Shown here: one piece after another, positions 18,837 through 26,313 of the stretch | Position numbering within the stretch: position 1 is the stretch's first letter | Layout of the letters: each line of letters starts with the position of its first letter | Assembly (NCBI RefSeq): GCF_022968795.1 | Contig: NZ_JALJRB010000022.1 | Span: 1 to 64,000 of the forward strand | Source of the DNA: Desulfatitalea alkaliphila | GTDB lineage: Bacteria; Desulfobacterota; Desulfobacteria; Desulfobacterales; Desulfosarcinaceae | Direction: 5' to 3' | Length of the DNA: 64,000 nt | Notes under the pieces: model-generated | Database searches by the model: none | Told to the model about the DNA's origin: nothing | What the model saw: only the letters and a program-made list of their open reading frames with translations | Made by a program: the position numbers and the translations under genes

Positions 18837-18891
18837 CCATGGTGTGCGCCGGGGAGTGCGGCGGTTATCGCGCCGGCCCCGGTCACCATGG
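18837..18891. terminator. Bidirectional hairpin between convergent alaS and cheX-like genes
   Basis: Inverted repeat CCATGGTG (18837-18844) and CACCATGG (18884-18891) with inner CCGGGG/CCCCGG arms, between the ends of two convergent genes. There is no U tract on either strand, so it may be a protective hairpin rather than a strict intrinsic terminator. Confidence 0.4.
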
Positions 18892-18905
18892 AGATTACGC
18901 CCCGA

Positions 18906-19367
18906 TCAGTCGCCTTTGACCTTCAGGGCCACTTCGATGATCATTTCGCCTTTGTCGGTGGTGCAGGGAATGTTGATGATGGGGATGCCCGAGGGGTAGC
19001 TCACTTTGTGCTTGCCCACCACCACGCTGGGCACGGAGATGCTGTTGTTGTTGCTCGGGAAATCGGTCTTGGCGTTGCCGGCGATCATGTTGGCGATCTC
19101 GCCGATGGCGTCGGTGCACACTTCGTCCAGCTCGCTGACCGGTTCGCCGATCAGGGCTTCTACCAATTGAAATGCCACGGCCTGGGAGAGGCTGATCACG
19201 ACGCAGCCGCTGACGTTGCCGGAGAGGCCGATGATGCTGCTGATTTCGTGGGGCACTTCGTTGCCCTTTTTAAGGACCGGCTTGCCCAATGAAAAGGGTA
19301 CGGATATCATGGTCTCGAACACCCGTTTCACGGCGACCACGAAGGGTTTGATATAGTTGGGATCCAT
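18906..19367 (-). CDS. CheX-like chemotaxis phosphatase family protein
   Basis: 153 residues. The domain fits CheX/CheC-type proteins: an N-terminal segment PNYIKPFVVAVKRVFETMISVP, then GNVSGCVVISLSQAVAFQLVEALIGEP, then helix alpha with the phosphatase Glu-x-x-Asn pattern in DAIGEIANMIAGNAK. CheX dephosphorylates CheY-P, but stand-alone members are also attached to non-chemotaxis two-component systems. No che or flagellar genes are nearby, so the partner is unknown. The catalytic Glu and Asn are both present, so it may be active. Confidence 0.85.
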   Translation of the reverse strand: MDPNYIKPFVVAVKRVFETMISVPFSLGKPVLKKGNEVPHEISSIIGLSGNVSGCVVISLSQAVAFQLVEALIGEPVSELDEVCTDAIGEIANMIAGNAKTDFPSNNNSISVPSVVVGKHKVSYPSGIPIINIPCTTDKGEMIIEVALKVKGD

Positions 19368-19560
19368 TCTGCCTCCAGCTTGTCGTGATTGAACGGCGCG
19401 GATCTATCCCGCCGCCTGCGGTGCTCATGCCCGCCCATGCCTACCCCATCATCGGCACAAATTCGGGAAACTTTACTCGATTCGGCCCCTTTTTATGCCT
19501 TTGCGCGCTCCTTTTTTCGCGTTATAGTGCGCCTTTTCAAACCGCAAGGCACAAAGGGCC

Positions 19561-20865
19561 ATGAACCGAAACCATTCACCTTCATTACCATCACCACCGC
19601 CGTTGCATTGGGCCTGGTTCGTCTGGGGCCTGGGGGCATTCTTCTATCTGCTCGCCTTTTTTCAGCGGGTGGCGCCGGCCGTGATGACCGGCGAGCTGAT
19701 GCGCGATTTCGACATCGGGGCCGGTGCCCTGGGCAATCTTTCAGCCTACTATTTTTACAGCTACGTGGCCATGCAGATACCCACGGGGGTGCTGGCCGAC
19801 CGCTGGGGGCCGCGGCGGTTGTTGAGCACCGGCGCCCTGGTGGCAGCCCTCGGCACGGCCCTTTTCGCCCTGGCGCCCACCGTGGTGTGGGCCGGACTGG
19901 GGCGGCTGCTCATCGGTGGTTCGGTGGCGGTGGCCTTCGTGGGCCTGCTCAAACTGACCAACAGTTGGTTTCCGCCCCACCAATTCGCCATGGTTTCCGG
20001 CGTCACTCTGTGTTGCGGCATGGTGGGTGCGGTGTCCGCCGGCACCCCCCTGCGGCTGCTGATGGACCACTTCGAATGGCGGACCATCATGCTGGTGATG
20101 GCGGGTGTGACACTGCTGGTGGCCGTGGTGTTGCGGCTGCTGGTCAAGGATCACCCCCACGAAAAGGGGTTCGCAGATTGGATACCACCCGGTTCCGCCG
20201 CCGGCGGTGGCGCTGGTACCGGCATGCTGGCCGGGGTCGTCCAGGTGTTTGGCTATCGCAACACCTGGCTGCTCTTTGTCATTCCCGCCGGCGTGGTGGG
20301 GACAGTGCTCACCTTCGCCGGCCTCTGGGGGGTGCCCTACCTGAGCACCCACTATCCCATGTCGGCCGCCCGCGCCGCCTTGCTCACCTCCACGGTGTTG
20401 ATCACCATGGCCCTGGGGGGGCTTTTGTTCGGCTGGCTCTCCGACCGTCTTGCACGGCGCAAAGCGGTTTACCTGGGCGGTGTGGCCGTGGCCTTGGGCG
20501 CTTGGACGGTGGCCCTGCTGGTGCCCGGTTTGCCTTTTCCCATCCTGTTGACCGCCCTGGTCGTGGCCGGATTCTTTTCCGGCACCATGATCATCAGCTT
20601 CGCCTTCGCCAAGGAGTCGGTGCCCGCCCATCTTGCCGGCACCATCTCCGGGGTGATTAACATGGGGGTCATGATCGGCCCCATGGTGCTGCAACCTGTC
20701 GTGGGCGCGATACTGGACCGCAACTGGCAGGGCGCGACGGCGGACGGCATCCGGCTCTACGATTTGTCCTGCTACCAGACCGGCTTTGGCATTATGCTGG
20801 CGTGGATGCTTCTTTCGTTAGTACTGCTCGCTTTTACCAGGGAGACAAATTGTAGACAGTTTTAA
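19561..20865 (+). CDS. Major facilitator superfamily transporter
   Basis: 434 residues with about 12 hydrophobic helices. The loop 2-3 motif appears as GVLADRWGPRRLL and its second-half counterpart as GWLSDRLARRKAVYLG, both standard MFS signatures. The organisation resembles the hexose-phosphate/anion-cation symporter or nitrate/oxalate-like branches, but the substrate cannot be told from sequence. The stop codon and last residues fall inside an AAGTTTT-type repeat (20860-20893), so the native C-terminus may have been altered by the repeat. Confidence 0.85.
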   Translation: MNRNHSPSLPSPPPLHWAWFVWGLGAFFYLLAFFQRVAPAVMTGELMRDFDIGAGALGNLSAYYFYSYVAMQIPTGVLADRWGPRRLLSTGALVAALGTALFALAPTVVWAGLGRLLIGGSVAVAFVGLLKLTNSWFPPHQFAMVSGVTLCCGMVGAVSAGTPLRLLMDHFEWRTIMLVMAGVTLLVAVVLRLLVKDHPHEKGFADWIPPGSAAGGGAGTGMLAGVVQVFGYRNTWLLFVIPAGVVGTVLTFAGLWGVPYLSTHYPMSAARAALLTSTVLITMALGGLLFGWLSDRLARRKAVYLGGVAVALGAWTVALLVPGLPFPILLTALVVAGFFSGTMIISFAFAKESVPAHLAGTISGVINMGVMIGPMVLQPVVGAILDRNWQGATADGIRLYDLSCYQTGFGIMLAWMLLSLVLLAFTRETNCRQF

Positions 20866-20893
20866 GTTTAAAGTTTTAAGTTTTAAGTTAAGG
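20860..20893. repeat. TTTTAAG-type short dispersed repeat, copy 1
   Basis: AT-rich run built of AGTTTTAAG units, starting CAGTTTTAAG and ending GTTAAGG. A nearly identical run occurs in inverse orientation at 29513-29548. The repeat supplies the stop codon of the MFS gene. The rest of the 20894-21084 gap holds ATTTCG repeats and no gene. Confidence 0.7.
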
Positions 20894-20958
20894 AATGCTA
20901 TCGATTATAGGGGGTTGGGGTGGGCGATTGGATGGGTTTTGTGATGGCTGGTTGAAAG

Positions 20959-21013
20959 ATTTCGATTTCGATTTCGAATGGGGCAAGCCTTAACCTTTTT
21001 TTGTGCATAACCA
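20959..21013. repeat. (ATTTCG)3 tract followed by GTGCATAACCA
   Basis: Three exact tandem ATTTCG hexamers at 20959-20976, then about 26 bases later GTGCATAACCA at 21003-21013. The same pairing of ATTTCG-like tracts and GTGCATAACCA occurs at 40180-40329, which suggests a dispersed repeat family. Confidence 0.6.
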
Positions 21014-21084
21014 GATACTTTTTTTTGGATGCAGGCTTGTTGGTTGGGAAGAGATGTTTTTGGTGAAGATCTTTTGTTGATTGG

Positions 21085-22653
21085 ATGGGGATGGTTGTTG
21101 CGGGATTAGCGCGGGGTGGGGGGGTGGTTTTGATTCATCCCCCGGTTGTCAAGCCTGGCGAGCCTCCGGCGGGGGTGGCGCGGTTGGCGGGGGTTTTGCG
21201 GGCCGACGGGGTGGGATGTGCCGTGATCGACGCCAACCTGGAGGGGTTGTACTTCCGGTTGGGCCATCTGCGGGTGGGCGATGACACCTGGTCCCGACGG
21301 GCCCAGCGCCATTTGGACGACCATTTGACCGTGTTGCGGTCCGCGGATATCGGGCGGCAGGCGGATCGGTATCGCCGGGCGGTGGCGGATCTGGGGCACT
21401 TGTTGGACAGCGAAGGCCGGGTGTCGGACGTTCGGGCGGGGTTGGCGGACTACCGGGACGCGCGATGGTCCCCCTTGCGCAGCCGGGATTTGCGCCGGGC
21501 GGCCCGCAACCCCGAGCGCAACCCCTATTTCGCTTACTACGAGGCGCAATTGCTGCCGCGGGTGGCGGATTTGCAGCCGGCGGTGGTGGGCATCTCCATC
21601 AATTTTCTTTCCCAGGCGCTGTGCGCCTTCGCGCTGATCGGGCTGCTGCGTCGCCGTCTCGGGGCCGCGCGCATCGTCATCGGCGGCGGCTTGGTAACCT
21701 CCTGGTTGCGGGGCGGCCGGGTGCCGTCCGGTGTCGATGAGTGGGTGGAGCAGATGGTAGAAGGGCCCGGTGAGGCCCATCTGCTGCAGTCCATGGGTCA
21801 CGGTGACAGGATGTTGCGGGAATGCGGCCGCCGGCTGCCGGATTACAACGATCTGGCGGCACAGCCCTATCTGAGCCCCGGCTTCATTTTGCCTTTCAGC
21901 GCCGGCGATGGTTGCTGGTGGCGTCGGTGTGCCTTTTGTCCCGAGCGGGCCGAACAGCGACCCTTTCGGCCATTGCCCCATTCGCTGGCGGTCGGGCAGC
22001 TCCGTCATTTGACGGCCGTCACCCGTCCGGTATTGATCCATTTGCTGGACAATGCCCTGTCGCCGGCGTTGCTGAAAGCCTTGGCCGCGCATCCCCCCGG
22101 CGCTCCCTGGTACGGTTTCGCACGCATCGGCCACCCATTGGATGATCCGGAAGCTTGCCGCCGGCTGGCGGCGGCCGGATGCGTGATGCTCAAGCTCGGC
22201 CTGGAGTCGGGGGATCAGGGGGTGCTGGACCGGTTGCAAAAGGGGGTGGCGCTGCCCACCGCCGTCCGGGTGCTGGACAATCTGCGGCGGGCCGGCATCG
22301 CAACCTATGTCTACTTGTTGTTCGGCACGCCGGCCGAAGACGAGGCCGCCGCCTTGCGGACCCTGGACTTCGTGGCGGCCCATGCGACGGCTATTTCGTT
22401 TTTGAACCTGGCCATCTTCAATCTGCCCCTGGCAAGCCCCGATGCGGCGGATTTAACGGTAAGCGACTTCTATCCGGGGGACCTGGCCTTTTACGGCGAT
22501 TTCGTTCATCCCCGCGGCTGGGATCGGGCCAAGGTGCGCCGCTTTCTGGATCGCAGATTCAAGCGCCATCCGGCCGTTCAGCCCATTCTACGCCGCGATC
22601 CGCCCATCTTCACTTCCAACCACGCCCCCTTTTTTGCCGCCGCTTCAGGATGA
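21085..22653 (+). CDS. Radical SAM protein with B12-binding-like N-terminus, CX4CX2C cluster motif
   Basis: 522 residues. The N-terminal 240 residues follow the B12-binding/radical SAM layout (VVLIHPPVVKPGEPPAGVARLAGVLR, then VVGISINFLSQ and IVIGGGLVTSW). The cluster motif is Cys277, Cys282 and Cys285 in GDGCWWRRCAFCPE. That is CX4CX2C rather than the usual CX3CX2C, and the GCWW element resembles RiPP-maturation and related B12 radical SAM enzymes. Downstream, LKLGLESGDQGVLDRLQKG and YVYLLFGTPAEDEAAALRTLDF are standard for the barrel. No precursor peptide or other biosynthetic gene is adjacent, so the substrate is unknown. It converges with the next gene and overlaps its end by nine bases. 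Confidence 0.82.
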   Translation: MGMVVAGLARGGGVVLIHPPVVKPGEPPAGVARLAGVLRADGVGCAVIDANLEGLYFRLGHLRVGDDTWSRRAQRHLDDHLTVLRSADIGRQADRYRRAVADLGHLLDSEGRVSDVRAGLADYRDARWSPLRSRDLRRAARNPERNPYFAYYEAQLLPRVADLQPAVVGISINFLSQALCAFALIGLLRRRLGAARIVIGGGLVTSWLRGGRVPSGVDEWVEQMVEGPGEAHLLQSMGHGDRMLRECGRRLPDYNDLAAQPYLSPGFILPFSAGDGCWWRRCAFCPERAEQRPFRPLPHSLAVGQLRHLTAVTRPVLIHLLDNALSPALLKALAAHPPGAPWYGFARIGHPLDDPEACRRLAAAGCVMLKLGLESGDQGVLDRLQKGVALPTAVRVLDNLRRAGIATYVYLLFGTPAEDEAAALRTLDFVAAHATAISFLNLAIFNLPLASPDAADLTVSDFYPGDLAFYGDFVHPRGWDRAKVRRFLDRRFKRHPAVQPILRRDPPIFTSNHAPFFAAASG

Positions 22654-23715
22654 TTTGGCGAACAGGCGGAGCATCAGATCCAGATCGCCGCTGACTTGGT
22701 ACTGTTGTTCCAGAAACAGTTGTTGGCCGTCCGCCTTGCCCGTCAGAATGTTCATCCATGTGTCGAAGGGCGTTTCAATGGTGATATCCGCATCGGGACG
22801 ATGACCGGGCTTGGCCCCCACGCTGCCGTCCCGGATCAGAAAATGGCAGTCGCCCGTCACCGCGCCGCTGAAGCGGAACTGCAGCGTCGCCGCCTCTTTG
22901 CCGACGGACCGGGCGTTGATGCCGTAGGGCATGATCAACATGAAGGTTTCCAGGGAGTCGGGGCGGGGCACGCATTTCCGGCGGCGAAAGGCCCTGGGGG
23001 TGAGCTGTTCGGTGATGCAGCTTTTCCAGAACAGATTGCCCATGACGCTGAACAGATGGGTGTCGATCAGGGGCTGGGTGATGCGCGCCATGGTTTCCGG
23101 CGCCACCGCCATGGTGGTGACGATCTCCCGGCCGGCCTGGGCGGTGGCCGCCAGGATGTCCTCTTTTTTGGCATGCAGAAAGGAGTTCATCATGGTTTCG
23201 GCGGCGGTCCGGAAAATGTCGGCCACGTGGGCCACGTCGGGATGGCGGGTGCGCGCCATGAAATCGGCCAGGGCCTCGAACTCCGACAGGTCCGGAAAGC
23301 CGCAGACGCTGAGCAACACCTCCGCGGGCATGGGCACCCGCAACGGATGATAGGTAATGCCCTCCGCGTTCTGGACGAAGTACGGTTGCACCATTGGCAA
23401 GGTGCGTTCCCGGAAGCAGGCCATGCGGGCATTGACCGTGTGGAAGTACAGCGGCGAAGCGTAGACCGCCACATCGGCCGCCTGCAGCTTGGGCAGCAGC
23501 TCGGCGCTCATGTCGTCCTTGAGCACGCATTGGCCGGGGGTGCGGGTCCAGCAAGTGAAACAGCCGGTGCAGTGTTCGATCCGTTTGTCGCGCAGGTGGA
23601 CGACCTCCACGGCGGCGCCCGCTTCGCGCATGCCGGCCGTCAGATGTTCCAGCATGATTTCGGTTTTGCTTTCAATGCCTGTTCGCGGACTGGCGTTGAG
23701 GGCCAAAATGTTCAT
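22645..23715 (-). CDS. Flavodoxin/NADPH-dependent FMN reductase fused to SCP2 sterol-carrier domain
   Basis: 356 residues from the ATG at 23715 (GGGAG seven bases upstream). Residues 1 to about 200 form a flavodoxin-like FMN reductase: MNILALNASPR for the phosphate loop, and a Cys-rich segment CTGCFTCWTRTPGQC as in iron-sulfur flavoproteins. Residues about 265-356 match the SCP2 fold (ATLQFRFSG, CHFLIRDG, PDADITIETPFDTWMNILTGK, YQVSGDLDLMLRL), which binds lipids or acyl groups. The pairing suggests a reductase that handles a hydrophobic substrate. Single cytosolic protein, no transmembrane helix. Gene stands alone, convergent with the radical SAM gene. Confidence 0.82.
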   Translation of the reverse strand: MNILALNASPRTGIESKTEIMLEHLTAGMREAGAAVEVVHLRDKRIEHCTGCFTCWTRTPGQCVLKDDMSAELLPKLQAADVAVYASPLYFHTVNARMACFRERTLPMVQPYFVQNAEGITYHPLRVPMPAEVLLSVCGFPDLSEFEALADFMARTRHPDVAHVADIFRTAAETMMNSFLHAKKEDILAATAQAGREIVTTMAVAPETMARITQPLIDTHLFSVMGNLFWKSCITEQLTPRAFRRRKCVPRPDSLETFMLIMPYGINARSVGKEAATLQFRFSGAVTGDCHFLIRDGSVGAKPGHRPDADITIETPFDTWMNILTGKADGQQLFLEQQYQVSGDLDLMLRLFAKSS

Positions 23716-23924
23716 GGGCATACTCCCTGTCCTTTGGCTTGGTTGGCAGGAGCCTGGGTGAACGCCTCTACAAATTCGGGTCGATCACCGCTGCAAAGCC
23801 AGTACACCGACCCCGTGGGAAATGTCAAACAGGCAAACGGTCCGTCGGGGGATCCGCCACGGTACGCGCAACAGGACTTGCCGCGCCAACGTCACATCAC
23901 GGTGGAACGATTGTCCGTTTGCAT

Positions 23925-23963
23925 CAAAAACCAAGCGGCCCCGGATGAACCGGGACCGCTTGG
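23925..23963 (-). terminator. Intrinsic terminator after the lipoprotein hydrolase gene
   Basis: On the minus strand, CCAAGCGGTCCCGG pairs with CCGGGGCCGCTTGG around the loop TTCAT, and TTTTTG follows. Strong stem plus U run, 35 bases past the stop of the hydrolase gene. Confidence 0.85.
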
Positions 23964-23997
23964 CGGGTTTGGAGCGGGTGTCGTTGGCGGCGACGGA

Positions 23998-24840
23998 TTA
24001 GAAATGCTTTTGGGACACGTCCCAATTGGTGTCGTTGCAGATTTCACAGCGGCCGATGAACGCCTCGCCTGCGTAGATGTCGTTTTGCAGGTGGTACATG
24101 AACCAGGCGGTGACATAGCCGCGAGCCAACCCCAGGTTGCCGGTGAAGCTCATGTGGTCCATGCCCTTGGCGATGCCGAAAAAGGTGGGTGCCGTGGCGC
24201 GATTGAAACTGGTGCTGCGCACCAGGGAGGGGGACACCAGGGTGTCGTTGGCGCCCGCCACCAGAAAAATGGGGCCGCGGACATTGCGGATATCGCCGGG
24301 GGACGGCGCCAGGGGGGCCGAGCAGGTGACCCGGGGGTCCGTGGCGGCGTTGATGGCCCCGCCGCCGCCCTGGGAGTGGCCCGTGGTCCCGACCTTGGTG
24401 GTGTCCAGCATGCCGTAAAAGGGGCTGGTGGGATCCTGGTGCTGTTGCAGCAGGTAATCCACCCCGGCGCGCATCTCTTCGCCGCTGCCGGTCATGGAAC
24501 TGTCCGAGGCGATCACCACGAACCCCCAGGAGGCAAGATGGTTCAGGAACCCGGTGTAACCCATGGTGGGGGCGCCGGTGCCGTTGCCCCAGGTGATGAT
24601 GGGGTGGTAGCCGTCCATATGGTGCGGGTGGTAGATGCGAAAACCACTGACGCGGGTCGTTGTGGTGCTGTACGATCCCTGCTCCGCGTACTGCTCGGCG
24701 ATGGGCATCGACGGCGTAACAGTGGGATCACAACCAGAATCGCCCCATCGGGGCTCACATGCCGAAAGCATCAAAAATAGGCAGGCGATGGCAACGTAGA
24801 CGGTGGTGTTTGAAAAAAGGACCTTGCGAAGCGACTTCAT
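23998..24840 (-). CDS. Secreted lipoprotein alpha/beta hydrolase (polyesterase/cutinase-like)
   Basis: 280 residues from the ATG at 24840, with GGAGGG upstream. The signal peptide ends in a lipobox Leu-Ser-Ala-Cys28, so the protein is probably lipid-anchored. The alpha/beta hydrolase triad is nucleophile Ser156 in TTGHSQGGGGAIN, Asp199 in VAGANDTLVSP and His229 in KGMDHMSF. The segment TWGNGTGAPTMGYTGFLNHLASWGFVVIASD is like the cutinase/chlorophyllase/PET-hydrolase group (Pfam dienelactone-hydrolase or chlorophyllase clan). A cysteine-rich C-terminus (GRCEICND) could form disulfides. It stands alone, with its own terminator. True substrate is unknown. Confidence 0.8.
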   Translation of the reverse strand: MKSLRKVLFSNTTVYVAIACLFLMLSACEPRWGDSGCDPTVTPSMPIAEQYAEQGSYSTTTTRVSGFRIYHPHHMDGYHPIITWGNGTGAPTMGYTGFLNHLASWGFVVIASDSSMTGSGEEMRAGVDYLLQQHQDPTSPFYGMLDTTKVGTTGHSQGGGGAINAATDPRVTCSAPLAPSPGDIRNVRGPIFLVAGANDTLVSPSLVRSTSFNRATAPTFFGIAKGMDHMSFTGNLGLARGYVTAWFMYHLQNDIYAGEAFIGRCEICNDTNWDVSQKHF

Positions 24841-24985
24841 CATATCCCTCCAATGGATCCATTATGGAGTAACCATGACGGAGTCTAACAAAGCCACCTC
24901 GGGCGTGCAACGGGGACTATCCTATATTTTGCCGAGGGATATCCCTATTTGCCCGCTTTTCGAAAGGTGGCCGGGTCGACCGCCA

Positions 24986-25384
24986 TTACATTTCCTGAAG
25001 GATCTTTTTCACCGTGTTGCCTTCGGCCGAGGCGCCGAAGTGGGCCATGATGGGGCTCATGGCCTGCATCTTGTTCTTGAATTGGGAAAAATCGATGTTG
25101 TCCCGGATCCAGGCGGCGATTTCATCCTCGGTGGCCATGCGCGGCAGGTAGCTTTCGGCCACCTCGACAAAGCGGTTGGTCTCGTCCCCGCCCGATTGGG
25201 CCAGCACCTCTTTTTCGGATTTGACCAGCTTCTTGATGATCTTGATCACCTCGGCGTCGGGCAGCTCCTTGCCCGCCTGGCGGCCGAATTCACCCATGAT
25301 CACCCGCAAAATGCTCTTCTTCTCCTCGTCCTTGGCCTTCATGGCCGCCGTCAAATCCTTCTTTATCTGTTCCTGGAGTCCCAT
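24986..25384 (-). CDS. GatB/YqeY domain-containing protein
   Basis: 132 residues from the ATG at 25384, which has AAGGAG just upstream; an extension to 25504 is not preceded by a ribosome site. The YqeY domain is recognisable in IKKDLTAAMKAKDEEKKSILRVIMGEF, QSGGDETNRFVEVAESYLPRMATEDEIAAWI and ASAEGNTVKKILQEM. It resembles the tail domain of GatB, which helps in amidation of misacylated tRNA, but the stand-alone role is not established. It is divergent from the response-regulator gene. Confidence 0.9.
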   Translation of the reverse strand: MGLQEQIKKDLTAAMKAKDEEKKSILRVIMGEFGRQAGKELPDAEVIKIIKKLVKSEKEVLAQSGGDETNRFVEVAESYLPRMATEDEIAAWIRDNIDFSQFKNKMQAMSPIMAHFGASAEGNTVKKILQEM

Positions 25385-25490
25385 GACGTTCTCCTTCTCC
25401 ACCGGTTCAAGGAAATAAATGCACTGCTGCGGCATAACCTCATGCAATCGCGACTTAACACCACCCCCTGCATCAAGCAAGCAAAAACAG

Positions 25491-25532
25491 GGTGCGGCAC
25501 GCATTGCCCTGCCGCACCAAGGGCATTATAAT
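25491..25532 (+). promoter_or_regulatory. Candidate promoter and inverted repeat upstream of the RR-HK operon
   Basis: A perfect -10 TATAAT at 25527-25532 with a weak -35 TTGCCC at 25504-25509, 17 bases apart. The -35 lies in the loop of a 9-base inverted repeat GGTGCGGCA (25491-25499) and TGCCGCACC (25510-25518). It may be an operator or a hairpin in the opposite transcript. Confidence 0.45.
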
Positions 25533-25634
25533 AGCTGCCGAAACTGGTGGGGAGGGCGCCCAAGCCAAAACTCAGGCCGAACCGATCATCGGCACGTCTC
25601 CTCCGCCGCAACACCAAACAGCGATTGCAATGCC

Positions 25635-26312
25635 ATGCGCCTGCTGCTTATCGAAGACGATCGAAAAATCGCGGCCTTCATCATCAAAGGGATGACGGCG
25701 GCCGGATTCACCGTGGACCACGCCGTCGACGGCCGACAGGGCCTGGACCTGGGGTTGGGCGAACCCTACAATGTCATCATCGCGGACCTGATGCTGCCGG
25801 GACTGGACGGCCTGGAGGTGATCGCCCGCCTGCGCCGGGCCAAAATCAAAACACCGGTCATCATTCTCAGCGCCAAGGATTCGGTCGACGACCGGGTCAA
25901 GGGGCTGGAAACCGGCAGCGATGACTATCTGCCCAAGCCCTTCGCCTTTTCCGAGCTGCTGGCCCGAGTGCAGGCTTTGATGCGGCGCGCGGCGGGCACG
26001 GCGGAGTCCAATCGTCTGACCCTGGGCGACCTGACCCTCGATCTGGTCACGCGGGAAGTGACCCGCGACGGCCGGCGCATCGAGCTGCAGCCGCTGGAGT
26101 ATGCCCTGTTGGCCTATTTGATGCGCAATGCGGGCAAGGTGGTCTCCAAGACCATGATCATGGAGCACGTGTGGCACTACAATTTCGATCCCCAGACCAA
26201 CGTGGTGGAGGCTCGCGTTTGCCGCCTGCGGGACAAGATCGACCGGGGTTTTTCCACCAAGCTGCTGCACACCGTACGCGGCGTCGGTTACGTGCTGCGG
26301 CAGGAGGCTTAG
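25635..26312 (+). CDS. OmpR-family response regulator
   Basis: 225 residues from the ATG at 25635 (the open frame continues upstream but without a ribosome site). The receiver domain has acidic Asp8/Asp9, phospho-acceptor Asp51 in IIADLMLPG and the conserved Lys in LPKPFAF. The C-terminal winged helix carries LQPLEYALLAYLMRN and the GVGYVL end. It is cotranscribed with a histidine kinase one base downstream and lies upstream of a Do-type protease, suggesting a Cpx- or heavy-metal-sensing type envelope response. Confidence 0.93.
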   Translation: MRLLLIEDDRKIAAFIIKGMTAAGFTVDHAVDGRQGLDLGLGEPYNVIIADLMLPGLDGLEVIARLRRAKIKTPVIILSAKDSVDDRVKGLETGSDDYLPKPFAFSELLARVQALMRRAAGTAESNRLTLGDLTLDLVTREVTRDGRRIELQPLEYALLAYLMRNAGKVVSKTMIMEHVWHYNFDPQTNVVEARVCRLRDKIDRGFSTKLLHTVRGVGYVLRQEA

Positions 26313-26313
26313 C

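Noticed and set aside
17047-18840. 597-codon open frame on the minus strand
   Set aside because: Antisense to alaS, which is unambiguous; no protein family character.
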